From CAWBXL01 sp963837365 (GTDB taxonomy: Bacteria > Acidobacteriota > Terriglobia > Terriglobales > Acidobacteriaceae), in assembly GCA_963837365.1 (NCBI GenBank), contig CAWIMW010000001.1, positions 372,001-436,000 on the forward strand: DNA of 64,000 nucleotides. The letters are read 5' to 3'. Each line of letters starts with the position of its first letter. Positions within the stretch are counted from its first letter, which is position 1. A program made the position numbers and the translations under genes. The notes beneath the pieces were generated by a model that saw only the letters and a program-made list of their open reading frames with translations, ran no database searches and was not told the DNA's origin. Shown here piece by piece: positions 1-8,457 of this stretch.

Positions 1-1
1 A

Positions 2-685
2 CGTTACGGTGCTGACCAGTTCGATTTTTCTGCCAAGCGAATTTTTGCCAGTATTGAAGAATCGCTCAAGCGGCTGAAGACCGACTACATTGATTTGTAT
101 CAAGCTCATGACGTGGAATTCGGCGACATTGAGCAAGTCATCGATGAGGCTTTTTCAGCCATGCGCAAGCTTCAGGAGCAGGGAAAAATCCGCTTCATTG
201 GCGTTACCGGTTATCCCCCGCGGACCCTGATGCGTGTCGCCAAAGCTGTGCCGGTGGACACCATTCTCAGCTATTGCCGTTACAATTTGCTGATCAACGA
301 CATGGACCAGGAACTGACTCCCTTCGCCAAGAAGAACGGGATCGGGCTGATCAACGCTTCGGGCCTGCATATGGGAATATTGACAGAACAAGGATCGCCG
401 GAGTGGCACCCGGCGCCGGCGGCGGTGCAGAAAGTGGGGCGCCAACTGGCGGCGCTATGCCGCGACCGCGGCGTCAATATTTCCGGCGTGGCGCTGCGTT
501 ACTGTTTCGATCATCCTTATGTTTCAAGCACACTGGTAGGTATGGCGAAGCCTGCGCACGTGACTCGCAACCTGGAACTCTTGCGAGTGAAAACCGATCC
601 TGCACTGCTGGCCGAATTTCGGCAAATCATTGCTCCGGTTTTCAACCATGTCTGGCCATCGGGACGCTCGGAGAACCAGGGCTGA
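2..685 (+). CDS. Aldo/keto reductase, L-fucose/L-galactose dehydrogenase type (5'-truncated)
   Basis: The frame is open from the first bases of the window, so the N-terminus (catalytic Tyr/Lys region) is missing. The visible part runs through SIEESLKRLKTDYIDLYQ, AHDVEFG and GKIRFIGVTGYP, which is characteristic of the NAD(P)-dependent aldo/keto reductase (beta/alpha)8 barrel. The AHDVEFG segment and the following helix resemble the L-galactose/L-fucose/D-threo-aldose 1-dehydrogenase branch. The likely reaction is oxidation of L-fucose to its lactone in the cytoplasm; no signal is visible but the N-terminus is absent. It is followed after 63 bp by a zinc dehydrogenase on the same strand, and GH29, mutarotase and FucP are close by, which supports a fucose role. 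The substrate is inferred from context; the fold assignment is secure. Confidence 0.85.
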   Translation, partial: RYGADQFDFSAKRIFASIEESLKRLKTDYIDLYQAHDVEFGDIEQVIDEAFSAMRKLQEQGKIRFIGVTGYPPRTLMRVAKAVPVDTILSYCRYNLLINDMDQELTPFAKKNGIGLINASGLHMGILTEQGSPEWHPAPAAVQKVGRQLAALCRDRGVNISGVALRYCFDHPYVSSTLVGMAKPAHVTRNLELLRVKTDPALLAEFRQIIAPVFNHVWPSGRSENQG

Positions 686-748
686 GGGGATTTCGCTCCC
701 ATGATCACCTATGAAAGTTAAGATGCCTGGGACTAGGAGGAGCGAAGT

Positions 749-1753
749 ATGAAGGCGCTGGTAATCAGGAAGCCCGGCGACGCCGCAGTCGAATCGGTGG
801 CCGAGCCGGTGGTAACCGGGGAAAAGCTCTTGCTCAAGGTGCGCATGATTGGGCTTTGCGGGAGCGACCTCAATTCTTTTCGCGGAAAGAACCCCATGGT
901 CAGCTTTCCGCGCGTACCCGGCCATGAAGTTGCGGCCACGATCGTAAACGGGAATGCGTCCCTGGCCGCAGGTACGGATGTCACGATGTCTCCCTACACC
1001 AATTGCGGCAAATGTGCCTCTTGTCGCCGCAACCGCCCAAACGCCTGCCAATTCAACGAAACTCTGGGTGTGCAGAGGGATGGCGCGATGGCCGAGTACA
1101 TCGCCATGCCGGCCGAGAAACTCTATCCTGCCAAACTCACGATTAAGGAGCTTTGCCTGGTCGAGCCGCTGACCGTCGGTTTCCACGCCGTCGCCCGTGG
1201 AAGGGTGACAGCGCAAGATTCAGTTGCCATCGTAGGTTGTGGAGGTGTGGGATTGGGCGCGGTTGCGGCCTCGCACTTCGCCGGTGCACGAACCATCGCC
1301 GTGGATGTGGACGATATCAAGTTGGGCATCGCTAAAAAAGCCGGAGCCGATTACACCATCAACAGCCGGCAGGAACCGATGCACGATAAACTGCTCGAAC
1401 TCACGAACGGGTTGGGACCGGACGTGGTCATCGAAGCCATCGGTTTGCCGGAGACCTTCCGCGCCGCGGTGGAAGAAGTCGCATTCACCGGGCGGGTCGT
1501 TTACATCGGATATGCAAAAGAGCCGGTGGCATACGAGACGCGTCTGTTTGTGCAAAAGGAACTCGACATCATGGGTTCGCGCAATGCGCTGCCGGAAGAT
1601 TTCCGTCAGGTGATCCGTATGCTGGAACATCATCTTTTTCCGGTTGATGAGGCGGTCAGTACTATCGCGCCGATTGAAGAGGCCCCAGGTCTTTTGCGTG
1701 CCTGGACGGAAAATCCTTCACGCTTCACCAAGATTATGGTGACGATGGATTGA
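749..1753 (+). CDS. Zinc-dependent medium-chain alcohol/polyol dehydrogenase
   Basis: A 334-residue MDR-superfamily dehydrogenase. The catalytic zinc site is visible as GLCGSD (Cys37) and PGHE (His59, Glu60). The structural zinc lobe has Cys86, Cys89, Cys92 and Cys100. A Rossmann motif, VGCGGVGLG, follows near residue 165. Members of this branch (L-threonine, sorbitol, L-galactonate dehydrogenases) oxidise a secondary alcohol with NAD(P). The gene has a strong AGGAGG site 8 nt before its ATG and probably forms a two-gene unit with the aldo/keto reductase. An inferred role is a later oxidation step of L-fucose or L-galactonate-type breakdown, for example on L-fuconate or its keto-deoxy product. 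The family is clear; the exact substrate is not. Confidence 0.85.
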   Translation: MKALVIRKPGDAAVESVAEPVVTGEKLLLKVRMIGLCGSDLNSFRGKNPMVSFPRVPGHEVAATIVNGNASLAAGTDVTMSPYTNCGKCASCRRNRPNACQFNETLGVQRDGAMAEYIAMPAEKLYPAKLTIKELCLVEPLTVGFHAVARGRVTAQDSVAIVGCGGVGLGAVAASHFAGARTIAVDVDDIKLGIAKKAGADYTINSRQEPMHDKLLELTNGLGPDVVIEAIGLPETFRAAVEEVAFTGRVVYIGYAKEPVAYETRLFVQKELDIMGSRNALPEDFRQVIRMLEHHLFPVDEAVSTIAPIEEAPGLLRAWTENPSRFTKIMVTMD

Positions 1754-1842
1754 TCTGTTTCAACTCCGCAGCGGAAGGCCCGGCGAGCGGGACTTGCAGG
1801 CGGCATGAGGTGTGACGCAGGTTTAGAAAAAAGCAGGTCATG

Positions 1843-1880
1843 AGGTCACAAGAAGAAATTGCGGAATTTTCTTGTGACCT
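1843..1880. terminator. Bidirectional terminator hairpin between convergent genes
   Basis: A perfect 12-bp inverted repeat (AGGTCACAAGAA and its complement) encloses an AT-rich core with four adjacent G/C bases at the centre. It lies between the stop codons of the zinc dehydrogenase (plus) and the GH29 fucosidase (minus), where a shared terminator is expected. Confidence 0.6.
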
Positions 1881-1917
1881 TCGCACGCCCGCCGGATGTC
1901 GCTAGGCCTGGCGCGAT

Positions 1918-3582
1918 CTACTTCTTGGCAAATCGAATCCGAAACGTATAAGCGTACTTGCCGGGAGCCTGCTCTGGAAGCTGAATGTGCAGGCCGTCGG
2001 GCTTGGCCTGGAAAGAAAGCTTCGAGTCTGAACCCAGCAACTCGATGGATTCGACGGTTCGCTCGCCCACCGCTCCGGTTCCAACCGAGTGAATGACAGC
2101 CTCAGGTTTAGTCGGCCAGCCAAGTTCGATGGCATAGAGAACGTCCCCCTTGGTGGTGAAGCGGAAATCATTGGGTGTGTACGGCCGTGTGTTGGTGTCG
2201 TTAAATGATCCTTCCGCCACCTGAGTCGGGCCTTCCCCAAAACTTTTCCAGGGACGGGTGCCGTAAATCGCATCGCCATTCACCTTCAGCCAGGAACCGA
2301 CATCGCGGAGCACCTGCTGCACTTCATCCGGAATTGTCCCATCGGAGCGCGGCCCAATGTTCATCAGCAGGTTGCCGTTTTTGCTGACCACGTCTACCAG
2401 TTGATGCACGATGAACTGCGGCGTTTTAAAAGTGTCATTCTCGATATAGCCCCACGACTTGTTGCTGACCGAGGTGTCGGTCTGCCAATACTGCGGACGA
2501 ATGCCGGCGAGCTGGCCGCGTTCGATGTCCAGCACGGCCGAGTCCTCCTGCATGGCATAGTCTTTGTAGGTGATCACGCCTACCGGCCCGCCATTCTTGA
2601 GTGAGTAGTTGTAATAGAACGCAGCGAATCGAGTCAGATCGGATCGTACCGAGGGCTGTCCAATCCACCAGTCAAAAAATACAACGTCGGGGTGGTACTT
2701 CTGAATGATTTCCGCCGAGCGGGCCAGCCAGTCGTGCGTCCACTCCGGGGAAACATAGGTGAAGTCGTTGTTGAGTGGCGTACCTCTTTTGTTGGCCAGC
2801 CAGGTGTGGGCTGGCCCATAGAACGCCGCGAATCTCGGATCGTTGATGTCAGAACGAAATTCGCGGCCCACTCCCAAAAAGAAGTTATGCTCGACGCGAT
2901 GCGAGGATGCTCCCAAATGCAGGCCCTCGGCGCGCACCGCCTTAGCGAGATCGCCAACCAGGTCGCGATGCGGACCCATTTTGACCGCTGTCCAGTCGGA
3001 AAGTCCGCTGTCATACATGGCGAACCCGTCATGGTGTTCAAACACGGGCACTACATATTTGGCGCCTGAGTCTTTGAACAAACGCGCCCATGCCGCCGGA
3101 TCGAATTTCTCCGCTTTGAACATGGGGATGAAATCCTTGTAACCGAATTTATCCTGCGTACCATACCTAGCGATGTGATGCTCGTATTCCGGCGAACCCT
3201 GGTTGTACATCTGCCGCGGATACCATTCACTGCCGAACGCCGGCACGGAATAAACACCCCAGTGAATGAAGATGCCGAATTTTGCGTCCTTGTACCATTC
3301 CGGAGCCTGGTAGGTTTGCAGCGACTGCCAGTCCGCGCGGTAAGGGCCGTCGTGATTGACCTGATCTACCTCTTTAAGGATGGCGGAGCGTTGGGTATCG
3401 TACTTGGCGCTGGCCTTTTGCCATGCCTGGTCAATAGCGGCTGGATCTGCCGATTTTGTTGGAGCTGTCGGATCGGAGGAACTCTGGCTCAACAACGCAA
3501 CCGGAAGCAGGGCGAGGGTGCTGCACAGCAACAGTTTGACCGCAAGACGCCAAACAGACGAAGGGTGGACTCTTAGCTTCAT
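1918..3582 (-). CDS. Secreted GH29 alpha-L-fucosidase
   Basis: 554 residues from an ATG preceded by AAAGGAG at about 6 nt; the frame extends 18 codons further upstream but that start would lack a signal. Residues 1-33 are a Sec signal (hydrophobic LLLCSTLALLPVALLS). GH29 landmarks follow in order: KFGIFIHWGVYSVPAFGSEW (101-120), FEHHDGFAMYDS (181-192), DVVFFDWW (299-306) and NGNLLMNIGPRSDG. Asp304 is the expected nucleophile, and a beta-sandwich C-terminus follows. The enzyme releases L-fucose from glycan ends with retention, in the periplasm or outside. It is divergent from the mutarotase gene and near fucP, so the released fucose can be mutarotated and imported. A palindrome in the shared upstream region (3643-3666) is a candidate operator. 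Confidence 0.95.
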   Translation of the reverse strand: MKLRVHPSSVWRLAVKLLLCSTLALLPVALLSQSSSDPTAPTKSADPAAIDQAWQKASAKYDTQRSAILKEVDQVNHDGPYRADWQSLQTYQAPEWYKDAKFGIFIHWGVYSVPAFGSEWYPRQMYNQGSPEYEHHIARYGTQDKFGYKDFIPMFKAEKFDPAAWARLFKDSGAKYVVPVFEHHDGFAMYDSGLSDWTAVKMGPHRDLVGDLAKAVRAEGLHLGASSHRVEHNFFLGVGREFRSDINDPRFAAFYGPAHTWLANKRGTPLNNDFTYVSPEWTHDWLARSAEIIQKYHPDVVFFDWWIGQPSVRSDLTRFAAFYYNYSLKNGGPVGVITYKDYAMQEDSAVLDIERGQLAGIRPQYWQTDTSVSNKSWGYIENDTFKTPQFIVHQLVDVVSKNGNLLMNIGPRSDGTIPDEVQQVLRDVGSWLKVNGDAIYGTRPWKSFGEGPTQVAEGSFNDTNTRPYTPNDFRFTTKGDVLYAIELGWPTKPEAVIHSVGTGAVGERTVESIELLGSDSKLSFQAKPDGLHIQLPEQAPGKYAYTFRIRFAKK

Positions 3583-3642
3583 GGGAACTCCTTTAGTCCT
3601 GGCACCAGTGCTAGATTGACGCTGACAAGTATACAAGAGTTG

Positions 3643-3666
3643 TACGGTAACGTGACCGATACCGTA
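3643..3666. promoter_or_regulatory. Candidate LacI-type operator in divergent GH29/mutarotase region
   Basis: The arms TACGGTA and TACCGTA are exact reverse complements 10 bp apart. Nested inside is CGGTAACGTGACCG (3645-3658), a 14-bp palindrome with one mismatched pair and a central CG, as is usual for LacI-family operators. The half-sites GGTAAC and GGTCAC resemble those of the palindrome before fucP. A -35-like TTGTAC (3640-3645) and a -10-like TATATA (3665-3670) flank it for the mutarotase side, with a long 19-bp spacer. The DNA symmetry is seen; the regulator is inferred from the neighbouring LacI gene. Confidence 0.5.
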
Positions 3667-3732
3667 TATACTTCATGGATCACATTTTATGAACTGTGGC
3701 TGCATACTCCACTCTGCTTCGGGAAGACTTTG

Positions 3733-4071
3733 ATGACAAAGCGCTATTGCCTTACGCTCGATTTGAAAAACGATCCCCATCTGATCGCCGAATATCAACA
3801 ACATCACGCGCCGGGAAGAGCTTGGCCGGAGATCACAAAGAGCATTCGTGATGCGGGTATCGAAGACATGGAAATCTACCTCTTCGGCACGCGAATGTTC
3901 ATGATCATGGAGGTAAATCAGCACTTCTCATTCGAAGCCAAAACCAAGGCAGATCGCCTCAACCCCAAAGTGCAGGAGTGGGAGAAATTAATGTGGAAAT
4001 TCCAGCAACCATTGCCTCAGGCGGTCCCTGGCGAGAAGTGGGTGTTAATGGAGAAGATCTTCAAACTGTAG
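3733..4071 (+). CDS. RhaM/YiiL-type L-sugar mutarotase, probably for L-fucose
   Basis: 112 residues starting at MTKRYCLTLDL, close to the roughly 104-residue norm of the L-rhamnose mutarotase family (COG3254, formerly DUF718). The frame is open 39 codons upstream, but that part is AT-rich operator and promoter DNA and does not resemble the family. The family signature HHAPGRAWPEI, with the conserved His, is visible near residues 24-34, followed by GIEDMEIYLFGTRMFMIMEV. These small cytoplasmic dimers interconvert alpha and beta anomers of 6-deoxy-L-sugars. With a fucosidase, FucP and a fucose-type dehydrogenase around it and no rhamnose genes, L-fucose is the likelier substrate, but this is inference. 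I see no strong Shine-Dalgarno site. Confidence 0.85.
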   Translation: MTKRYCLTLDLKNDPHLIAEYQQHHAPGRAWPEITKSIRDAGIEDMEIYLFGTRMFMIMEVNQHFSFEAKTKADRLNPKVQEWEKLMWKFQQPLPQAVPGEKWVLMEKIFKL

Positions 4072-4207
4072 CCAATGCTAAGGCTGACTTTGTCCTAGGC
4101 AGATCGGCCGCAATCGCGGTATGCGAGGACTTTCCGCAAGCACAAACCGGTCACGTTCACAGCGTGGGTTTCATCAAATCAAGGAACTGTGAGTGTGGCC
4201 CGAGATG

Positions 4208-5260
4208 TTAGCGCCGCACCTTCGCCTTCGAAGGCGCAGTTTTTACCGCACGCCTTTGCGACGATCTGCGCACCACCACTTTTGGTTGTAGCACGACCAT
4301 TTCTGGTTTGGGAGGCACTTTCGTTTTCAGAATTGCGAGCGTAAGACGGGCGGCTTCCTCCCCAATTTGCCGGCTGTGCTGGTCGACACTTGAAAGTGGG
4401 ACCCGCAGAGAATCGTCATAGTGGAGATTTCCACAACCGATCATTGCAAGGTCCTCTGGGATGCGCAGGCCTTGGTCCAGAGCGTAATTCATGGCACCCA
4501 TCGCAAGTGGGTCATTGAAACAGAACACGCCATCAGGCCTTGGCTTAAGACTCAATAGTTGGCGCATGGCTTCCGCGCCCCGCTGTTTAGTTCCAACATC
4601 CCCTTTAAGTTCAGTAATGATGTAGTCGTCAACGATCTTCAATCCGGCTTGCGCCAGTGCTTGTTTGTATCCATTCAGACGGCGCATGCTCGTACTGGTT
4701 TCTGGCCCGCGAATGTGAGCGATTCTCTTGCAGCCGATATCGATAAGATGTTTGGTGGCTAGTTTCCCTACGGCTTCATCGTCCACCCCAACGAAATTCG
4801 CGGTAAGGCCGGGCAAGGTACGATCGATCAAAATATAGGGTGTCTTTTGTTTTTCGATGCGAAAGAAGAGATCCACGGTCGCGCGGCACGAGGCAATGAT
4901 CAAGGTATCGAGACGGCGTGCCAACAGTTGCTTGATCTCCTGTTCCTCAATATCGGGGTCTTCTTCCGAAGAGGAAATGATGAGATAGTATCCGCTGGCT
5001 CGCAGGACATCCGAAAGCGACTTGGCGATTTCGGCGAAGAAGGGATGCAGCAAGTCTGGAACAACTAAGCCTACGAGATAGGTTCGGCCGGTGACCAGGC
5101 TGCGGGCCGCCGGATTCGGCCAATAATCAAGTTCTTTCACTCGCGCCAGAACACGCTCGCGCGTTTCGTCTCCGATATCAGGTTGATTCCGAAGAACCTT
5201 GGAAATTGTGATAACGGACAATCCAAGATCTTTGGCAATGTCCTTCATTCGTGTGCTCAT
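4208..5260 (-). CDS. LacI-family transcriptional regulator
   Basis: 350 residues. The N-terminal helix-turn-helix is textbook: MKDIAKDLGLSVITISKVLR (residues 5-24), followed by the hinge-proximal segment WPNPAARSL. The rest is a periplasmic-binding-protein-like sensor domain (VGLVVPDLLHPFFAEIAKSL, then FVGVDDEAVGKLATKHLIDI and the terminal SSVDQHSRQIGEEAA). LacI proteins usually repress sugar genes and release DNA on binding the sugar. The gene sits between the mutarotase and the divergent fucP, and inverted repeats with central CG occur before both (3643-3666 and 5404-5421). It is therefore the best candidate for the local fucose-responsive repressor. The effector is inferred. The C-terminal tail (RRSSQRRAVKTAPSKAKVRR) is basic and longer than usual. 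Confidence 0.93.
   Translation of the reverse strand: MSTRMKDIAKDLGLSVITISKVLRNQPDIGDETRERVLARVKELDYWPNPAARSLVTGRTYLVGLVVPDLLHPFFAEIAKSLSDVLRASGYYLIISSSEEDPDIEEQEIKQLLARRLDTLIIASCRATVDLFFRIEKQKTPYILIDRTLPGLTANFVGVDDEAVGKLATKHLIDIGCKRIAHIRGPETSTSMRRLNGYKQALAQAGLKIVDDYIITELKGDVGTKQRGAEAMRQLLSLKPRPDGVFCFNDPLAMGAMNYALDQGLRIPEDLAMIGCGNLHYDDSLRVPLSSVDQHSRQIGEEAARLTLAILKTKVPPKPEMVVLQPKVVVRRSSQRRAVKTAPSKAKVRR
4223..4244 (+). terminator. Possible terminator for the mutarotase transcript
   Basis: The 14-bp perfect palindrome CGCCTTCGAAGGCG is followed by CAG and a run of five T. It lies within the last codons of the convergent LacI gene, about 150 bp after the mutarotase stop. The short stem (5 bp around a 4-nt loop) makes it only moderately convincing. 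Confidence 0.3.
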
Positions 5261-5398
5261 AGGTGGTTAGACATTATATAAGGCCCTCATGGTGGTCGGT
5301 TTGGCGTCTGGAAGGTTTGATCAAATGGCGCGACGATCGCGCCTTTGAGAACCCCCTGCATGAGTGTAAAGTTCTCAACTCCTCATACTACGTTCTCG

Positions 5399-5427
5399 TT
5401 GACATCGTTAACGGTAACGATTATCGT
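5399..5427 (+). promoter_or_regulatory. fucP promoter with an operator filling the -35/-10 spacer
   Basis: TTGACA (5399-5404) and TATCGT (5422-5427) are 17 bp apart. The spacer is taken up by the 18-bp inverted repeat ATCGTTAACGGTAACGAT (5404-5421), with perfect 7-bp arms and a central ACGG. A repressor bound here would block RNA polymerase directly. The LacI gene is divergent and starts 139 bp away. The -10 is a 4/6 match, so the promoter call is weaker than the palindrome. The rest of 5261-5512 shows no gene. Confidence 0.6.
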
Positions 5428-5512
5428 CCGTCGAGTGCAAATTCCTTTCGTGCCTTCGGAATCTGCCTGGGTCTGAATCTGAACGGGTACCTGAAAGAAA
5501 CATTCTAATACC

Positions 5513-6988
5513 ATGAACACTTATCCACGCGAGTCGATACCTCCTGTTGCTGCGAACGGCGGTAGTGGCGGTTTATTTCGCACCGCCGACGGCAGAAACT
5601 TTGCCGCCACTTTTATATTGATCACGTCCCTGTTCCTGCTCTGGGGTTTCTGCAACGGCATGATTGACATCCTCAATAAGCACTTCCAGGACACCCTGCG
5701 GATCACCAAGGAACAGTCCGGCCTGGTGCAGGCGGCCAATTATCTTGCCTACTTCCTCATGGCCATCCCCGCCGGCTTGATGGCGAAAAAAATCGGTTAC
5801 AAAGGCGGCATTCTTGTGGGCCTGTCGCTGATTGCAGCTGGCGCGTTCTGGTTTGTTCCAGCCACTCGCATCGGCACGTACTGGGCGTTTCTGCTGGGCT
5901 TGTTTGTCATCGCCGCGGGCATGACGTGCCTGGAGACGATTGCAAATCCTTACGCGACCGTACTGGGAGCGCCTGAAAGCGGCCCCACGCGCATCAATAT
6001 TGCACAGTCCATCAATGGTGCGGGCTGGATCCTCGGCCCGATTGTGGGTGGCTACTTTGTCTTTTCCGGTGCTGAAGGGGTGAATGCTAACGCCGGAGTT
6101 TCCACCCCCTACATGGGCATCGGCATATTCGTAACTTTGCTGCTGATTATTTTCGTCGTGTCGCGCGTCCCCGACCTGCACGCCGAAGATGAAACCCTCA
6201 GATCGGCCAGAGAGCAGAACCGGCTCAAGCCCTCGGGCGCTCAATTGGCGGCTATCGCTCTTGTTTTGGCAGCCGTTCTCGCGTTGCTCTATTTTTTTAT
6301 TGCCCCGATTTTGGGGCTGATATGGACTCTGCTCCAGATGAACGAAAGCTTGTTGCAGCCGACGAAATACGGGTTGCTGCTGGTGGCCTACGCGGCGGCG
6401 TTCTTTTTGGTTTCGAGGAACTGGGACATGTTCCGGCGTAAACATTTCACCCTGGCCATTGCTGCTCAGTTCTTCTGCGTTGCGGCGCAGACGGGCATTT
6501 TCAGTTTTTGCGTCAATTACGTCTTGGAGAATGACCCGGGAGTGACTCGGTTGCAAGCCTCCAAATGGCTCGGCTTCATCGGGTTTGGATTATTCACGGT
6601 CGGACGCATATGCGGGAGCGCGGTGATCAGTCAGTTCAAGCCATATCGCGTACTTGCCGCCTATGCGGCGATCAACGTGGTGCTGGTCGCGGTGGCTATG
6701 GGCGGCGGCAAAGTGGGACTTTATGCGATGTTCGCTACGTTCTTCTTTATGTCGGTGATGTTCCCCACGATTTTCGCACTCGGCATCCGCGGGCTGGGCG
6801 AGTACACCAAGCTCGGCTCATCGCTCATCGTCATGTCCATCGTCGGAGGGGCCATTGCGGCGCCGTTCGTGGGCCATATCGCGGATATGCACTCGATGCG
6901 CACCGGCTTTGTGGTGCCGCTCGTCTGCTTTGCGTTTATCGCTGTCTACGGATTCATTTGGCCAAGCCTGTGCAGGCTCGACTTGTAG
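5513..6988 (+). CDS. fucP: L-fucose:H+ symporter FucP (MFS)
   Basis: 491 residues with about 12 hydrophobic segments, belonging to the FHS family of the major facilitator superfamily. TM1 contains LFLLWGFCNGMIDILNKHFQ, the usual FucP signature, and TM4 has CLETIANPYATVLGAP. Glu141 and Asn168 are 27 residues apart, the same spacing as Glu135 and Asn162 that bind substrate and proton in E. coli FucP. The protein imports L-fucose (and possibly L-galactose or D-arabinose) across the inner membrane. There is a longer central region around residues 215-285 (RSAREQNRLKPSG, then hydrophobic) than in the E. coli protein. The ribosome site is weak. It is probably controlled by the adjacent LacI protein through the palindrome at 5404-5421. 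Confidence 0.93.
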   Translation: MNTYPRESIPPVAANGGSGGLFRTADGRNFAATFILITSLFLLWGFCNGMIDILNKHFQDTLRITKEQSGLVQAANYLAYFLMAIPAGLMAKKIGYKGGILVGLSLIAAGAFWFVPATRIGTYWAFLLGLFVIAAGMTCLETIANPYATVLGAPESGPTRINIAQSINGAGWILGPIVGGYFVFSGAEGVNANAGVSTPYMGIGIFVTLLLIIFVVSRVPDLHAEDETLRSAREQNRLKPSGAQLAAIALVLAAVLALLYFFIAPILGLIWTLLQMNESLLQPTKYGLLLVAYAAAFFLVSRNWDMFRRKHFTLAIAAQFFCVAAQTGIFSFCVNYVLENDPGVTRLQASKWLGFIGFGLFTVGRICGSAVISQFKPYRVLAAYAAINVVLVAVAMGGGKVGLYAMFATFFFMSVMFPTIFALGIRGLGEYTKLGSSLIVMSIVGGAIAAPFVGHIADMHSMRTGFVVPLVCFAFIAVYGFIWPSLCRLDL

Positions 6989-7093
6989 TTGCCATGCAAT
7001 TAAGTAATCAGGTTCATCGCAACGGAATATCTCTTCGGTGACCGAGTCGGGCCAGAGAATCGCGATAACACTGCAATCAGGCAGTAAGCGCCA

Positions 7094-8413
7094 TCACCAG
7101 TAGTAGGTTGCTACCACGGTCGGCGAACCGGGAATGTCGTTGATAACATTTGTGTGCAATACAACCTGTAGATTTTTCTTGCTCCAGCCCTTGGGTGCGT
7201 TCTTAACGATAGTCGAGAGAAGCTGCGGATTGGTGGCGAAATCACCGGCGGCGCGAGTGCCCGTATGATCAAGCCCCGCGATCGTAACCAGAACCGCTCC
7301 TGTTTTCGAGTCCAGGACGCGGGAAATAATAGCGTAGTCTTCGCTGAATTTTTCGCCGGAGAACTTTGGCCACCAGGAGCGCGACGCATCATATCGGTCG
7401 CGAACATGCATTTCGGCCCGGTCGCCGCCTTCAAAGACGAAACGAAGGCTGTCGGTCATGTTGAGCGTCCAGTCGTTGTTAAACGCCCCAATCAAAACTG
7501 CCGAACCCTCGCGCAAATCGCCGAACGAGAGATCACTGCCAAAACGCAGATCATAAGCGTGACGGCGTGAGGTCAAGAGCGAGGAAATCTCCGCTGTTGC
7601 TGAAGCATCCCCGATGGTCAGATAAGTGTCCTTGACGGGAACGAAATCATCACCGGTGAGGTGCTTGAGGTCTTCCTTCGGGACAAGCAACTCCAGGTTT
7701 GGAGTGCTGTCCTCTGCCAGCGGGTGGCTCCTGCTATATCGGGAGCGGGCTTCTCGCGACAGGATATAAACGCGATTACTGCCGGTGCAGATCAGCACCG
7801 GCCTTGAATCTGCCAAAATCGGGCCCCAAAACAAGTCGAACGGAGTCGCTGCGCGGAAAGTACCCCGCAACAGCGCCAGACCAGCCAGCGCCATGGTTAG
7901 GCATGCAGCGAGCGTGGCAAGCGGCCATAAACGATTGCGTTTACGAGCGCTGATGTTCGCGGACTCGGTGACTACTTGAGCGGGGGCAAGCGGTTCAGGT
8001 TGTCGTGGAACCAGCTTCGCCGACACTGGAGCCGGCAAGGGAATCTCTGAAAGATGGAACTGCGCTCTGTACGATCCTGTCGGAATCTCGATTTTCCACT
8101 GGATCGGTTCTGTGTGTGCCTGATAGTACTGGGCCAATCTTTTTCTGATGTCGGCGGCGCGCAGCCGCACCACCGGGTCTTCCGCGGTGTCGTAGCTCGG
8201 GGCCCGCCCGAACACTTCAATTCCGATGATGCGTTCACGAAGAGAGTCATCCGAGGGGGTGAGGCTGTGCTCGATGATGTAGCGAAACAAATCCTGGCAC
8301 TGGCGGCTGGTTCGAAAAGGGGAACTCCGCAGAATGTCTTCCAGTAAACCTTCGATTTGGGGTCTGGCAGGAAGCGGAGAATGGTCGAGCAGCGAATTGT
8401 GCTGAGTAGCCAT
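7094..8413 (-). CDS. Membrane-anchored putative one-component regulator (Acidobacteria-type N-terminal domain)
   Basis: 439 residues in three parts. Residues 20-120 are a cytoplasmic domain containing FRTSRQCQDLFRYIIEHSL, LRERIIGIEVFGRAPSYDT and DPVVRLRAADIRKRLAQYY. I know this arrangement from many acidobacterial proteins, where it looks like a DNA-binding or winged-helix domain. A single membrane helix follows at about 162-182 (LWPLATLAACLTMALAGLALL). The remainder (190-439) is a predicted periplasmic domain that I do not recognise; it begins FDLFWGPILADSRPVLICTG. The layout recalls CadC/ToxR-like membrane regulators. The gene is divergent from TonB receptor 1, and two CGGTA...TACCG palindromes lie between them, so it may sense a glycan signal and control the receptor. 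The DNA-binding role is inferred. Confidence 0.6.
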   Translation of the reverse strand: MATQHNSLLDHSPLPARPQIEGLLEDILRSSPFRTSRQCQDLFRYIIEHSLTPSDDSLRERIIGIEVFGRAPSYDTAEDPVVRLRAADIRKRLAQYYQAHTEPIQWKIEIPTGSYRAQFHLSEIPLPAPVSAKLVPRQPEPLAPAQVVTESANISARKRNRLWPLATLAACLTMALAGLALLRGTFRAATPFDLFWGPILADSRPVLICTGSNRVYILSREARSRYSRSHPLAEDSTPNLELLVPKEDLKHLTGDDFVPVKDTYLTIGDASATAEISSLLTSRRHAYDLRFGSDLSFGDLREGSAVLIGAFNNDWTLNMTDSLRFVFEGGDRAEMHVRDRYDASRSWWPKFSGEKFSEDYAIISRVLDSKTGAVLVTIAGLDHTGTRAAGDFATNPQLLSTIVKNAPKGWSKKNLQVVLHTNVINDIPGSPTVVATYYW

Positions 8414-8457
8414 AGAAGATCCCCCACAAGTCTTTTCGCAGTACGACGAAAAGTTGA

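Noticed and set aside
5263..5508. 81-residue frame between LacI and fucP
   Set aside because: It covers the promoter and operator; no domain and no ribosome site.
5573..6556. 327-residue open frame on the minus strand opposite fucP
   Set aside because: fucP is certain on the plus strand. This frame has no recognisable domain, is rich in Arg, Gln and Asp, and has no ribosome site.
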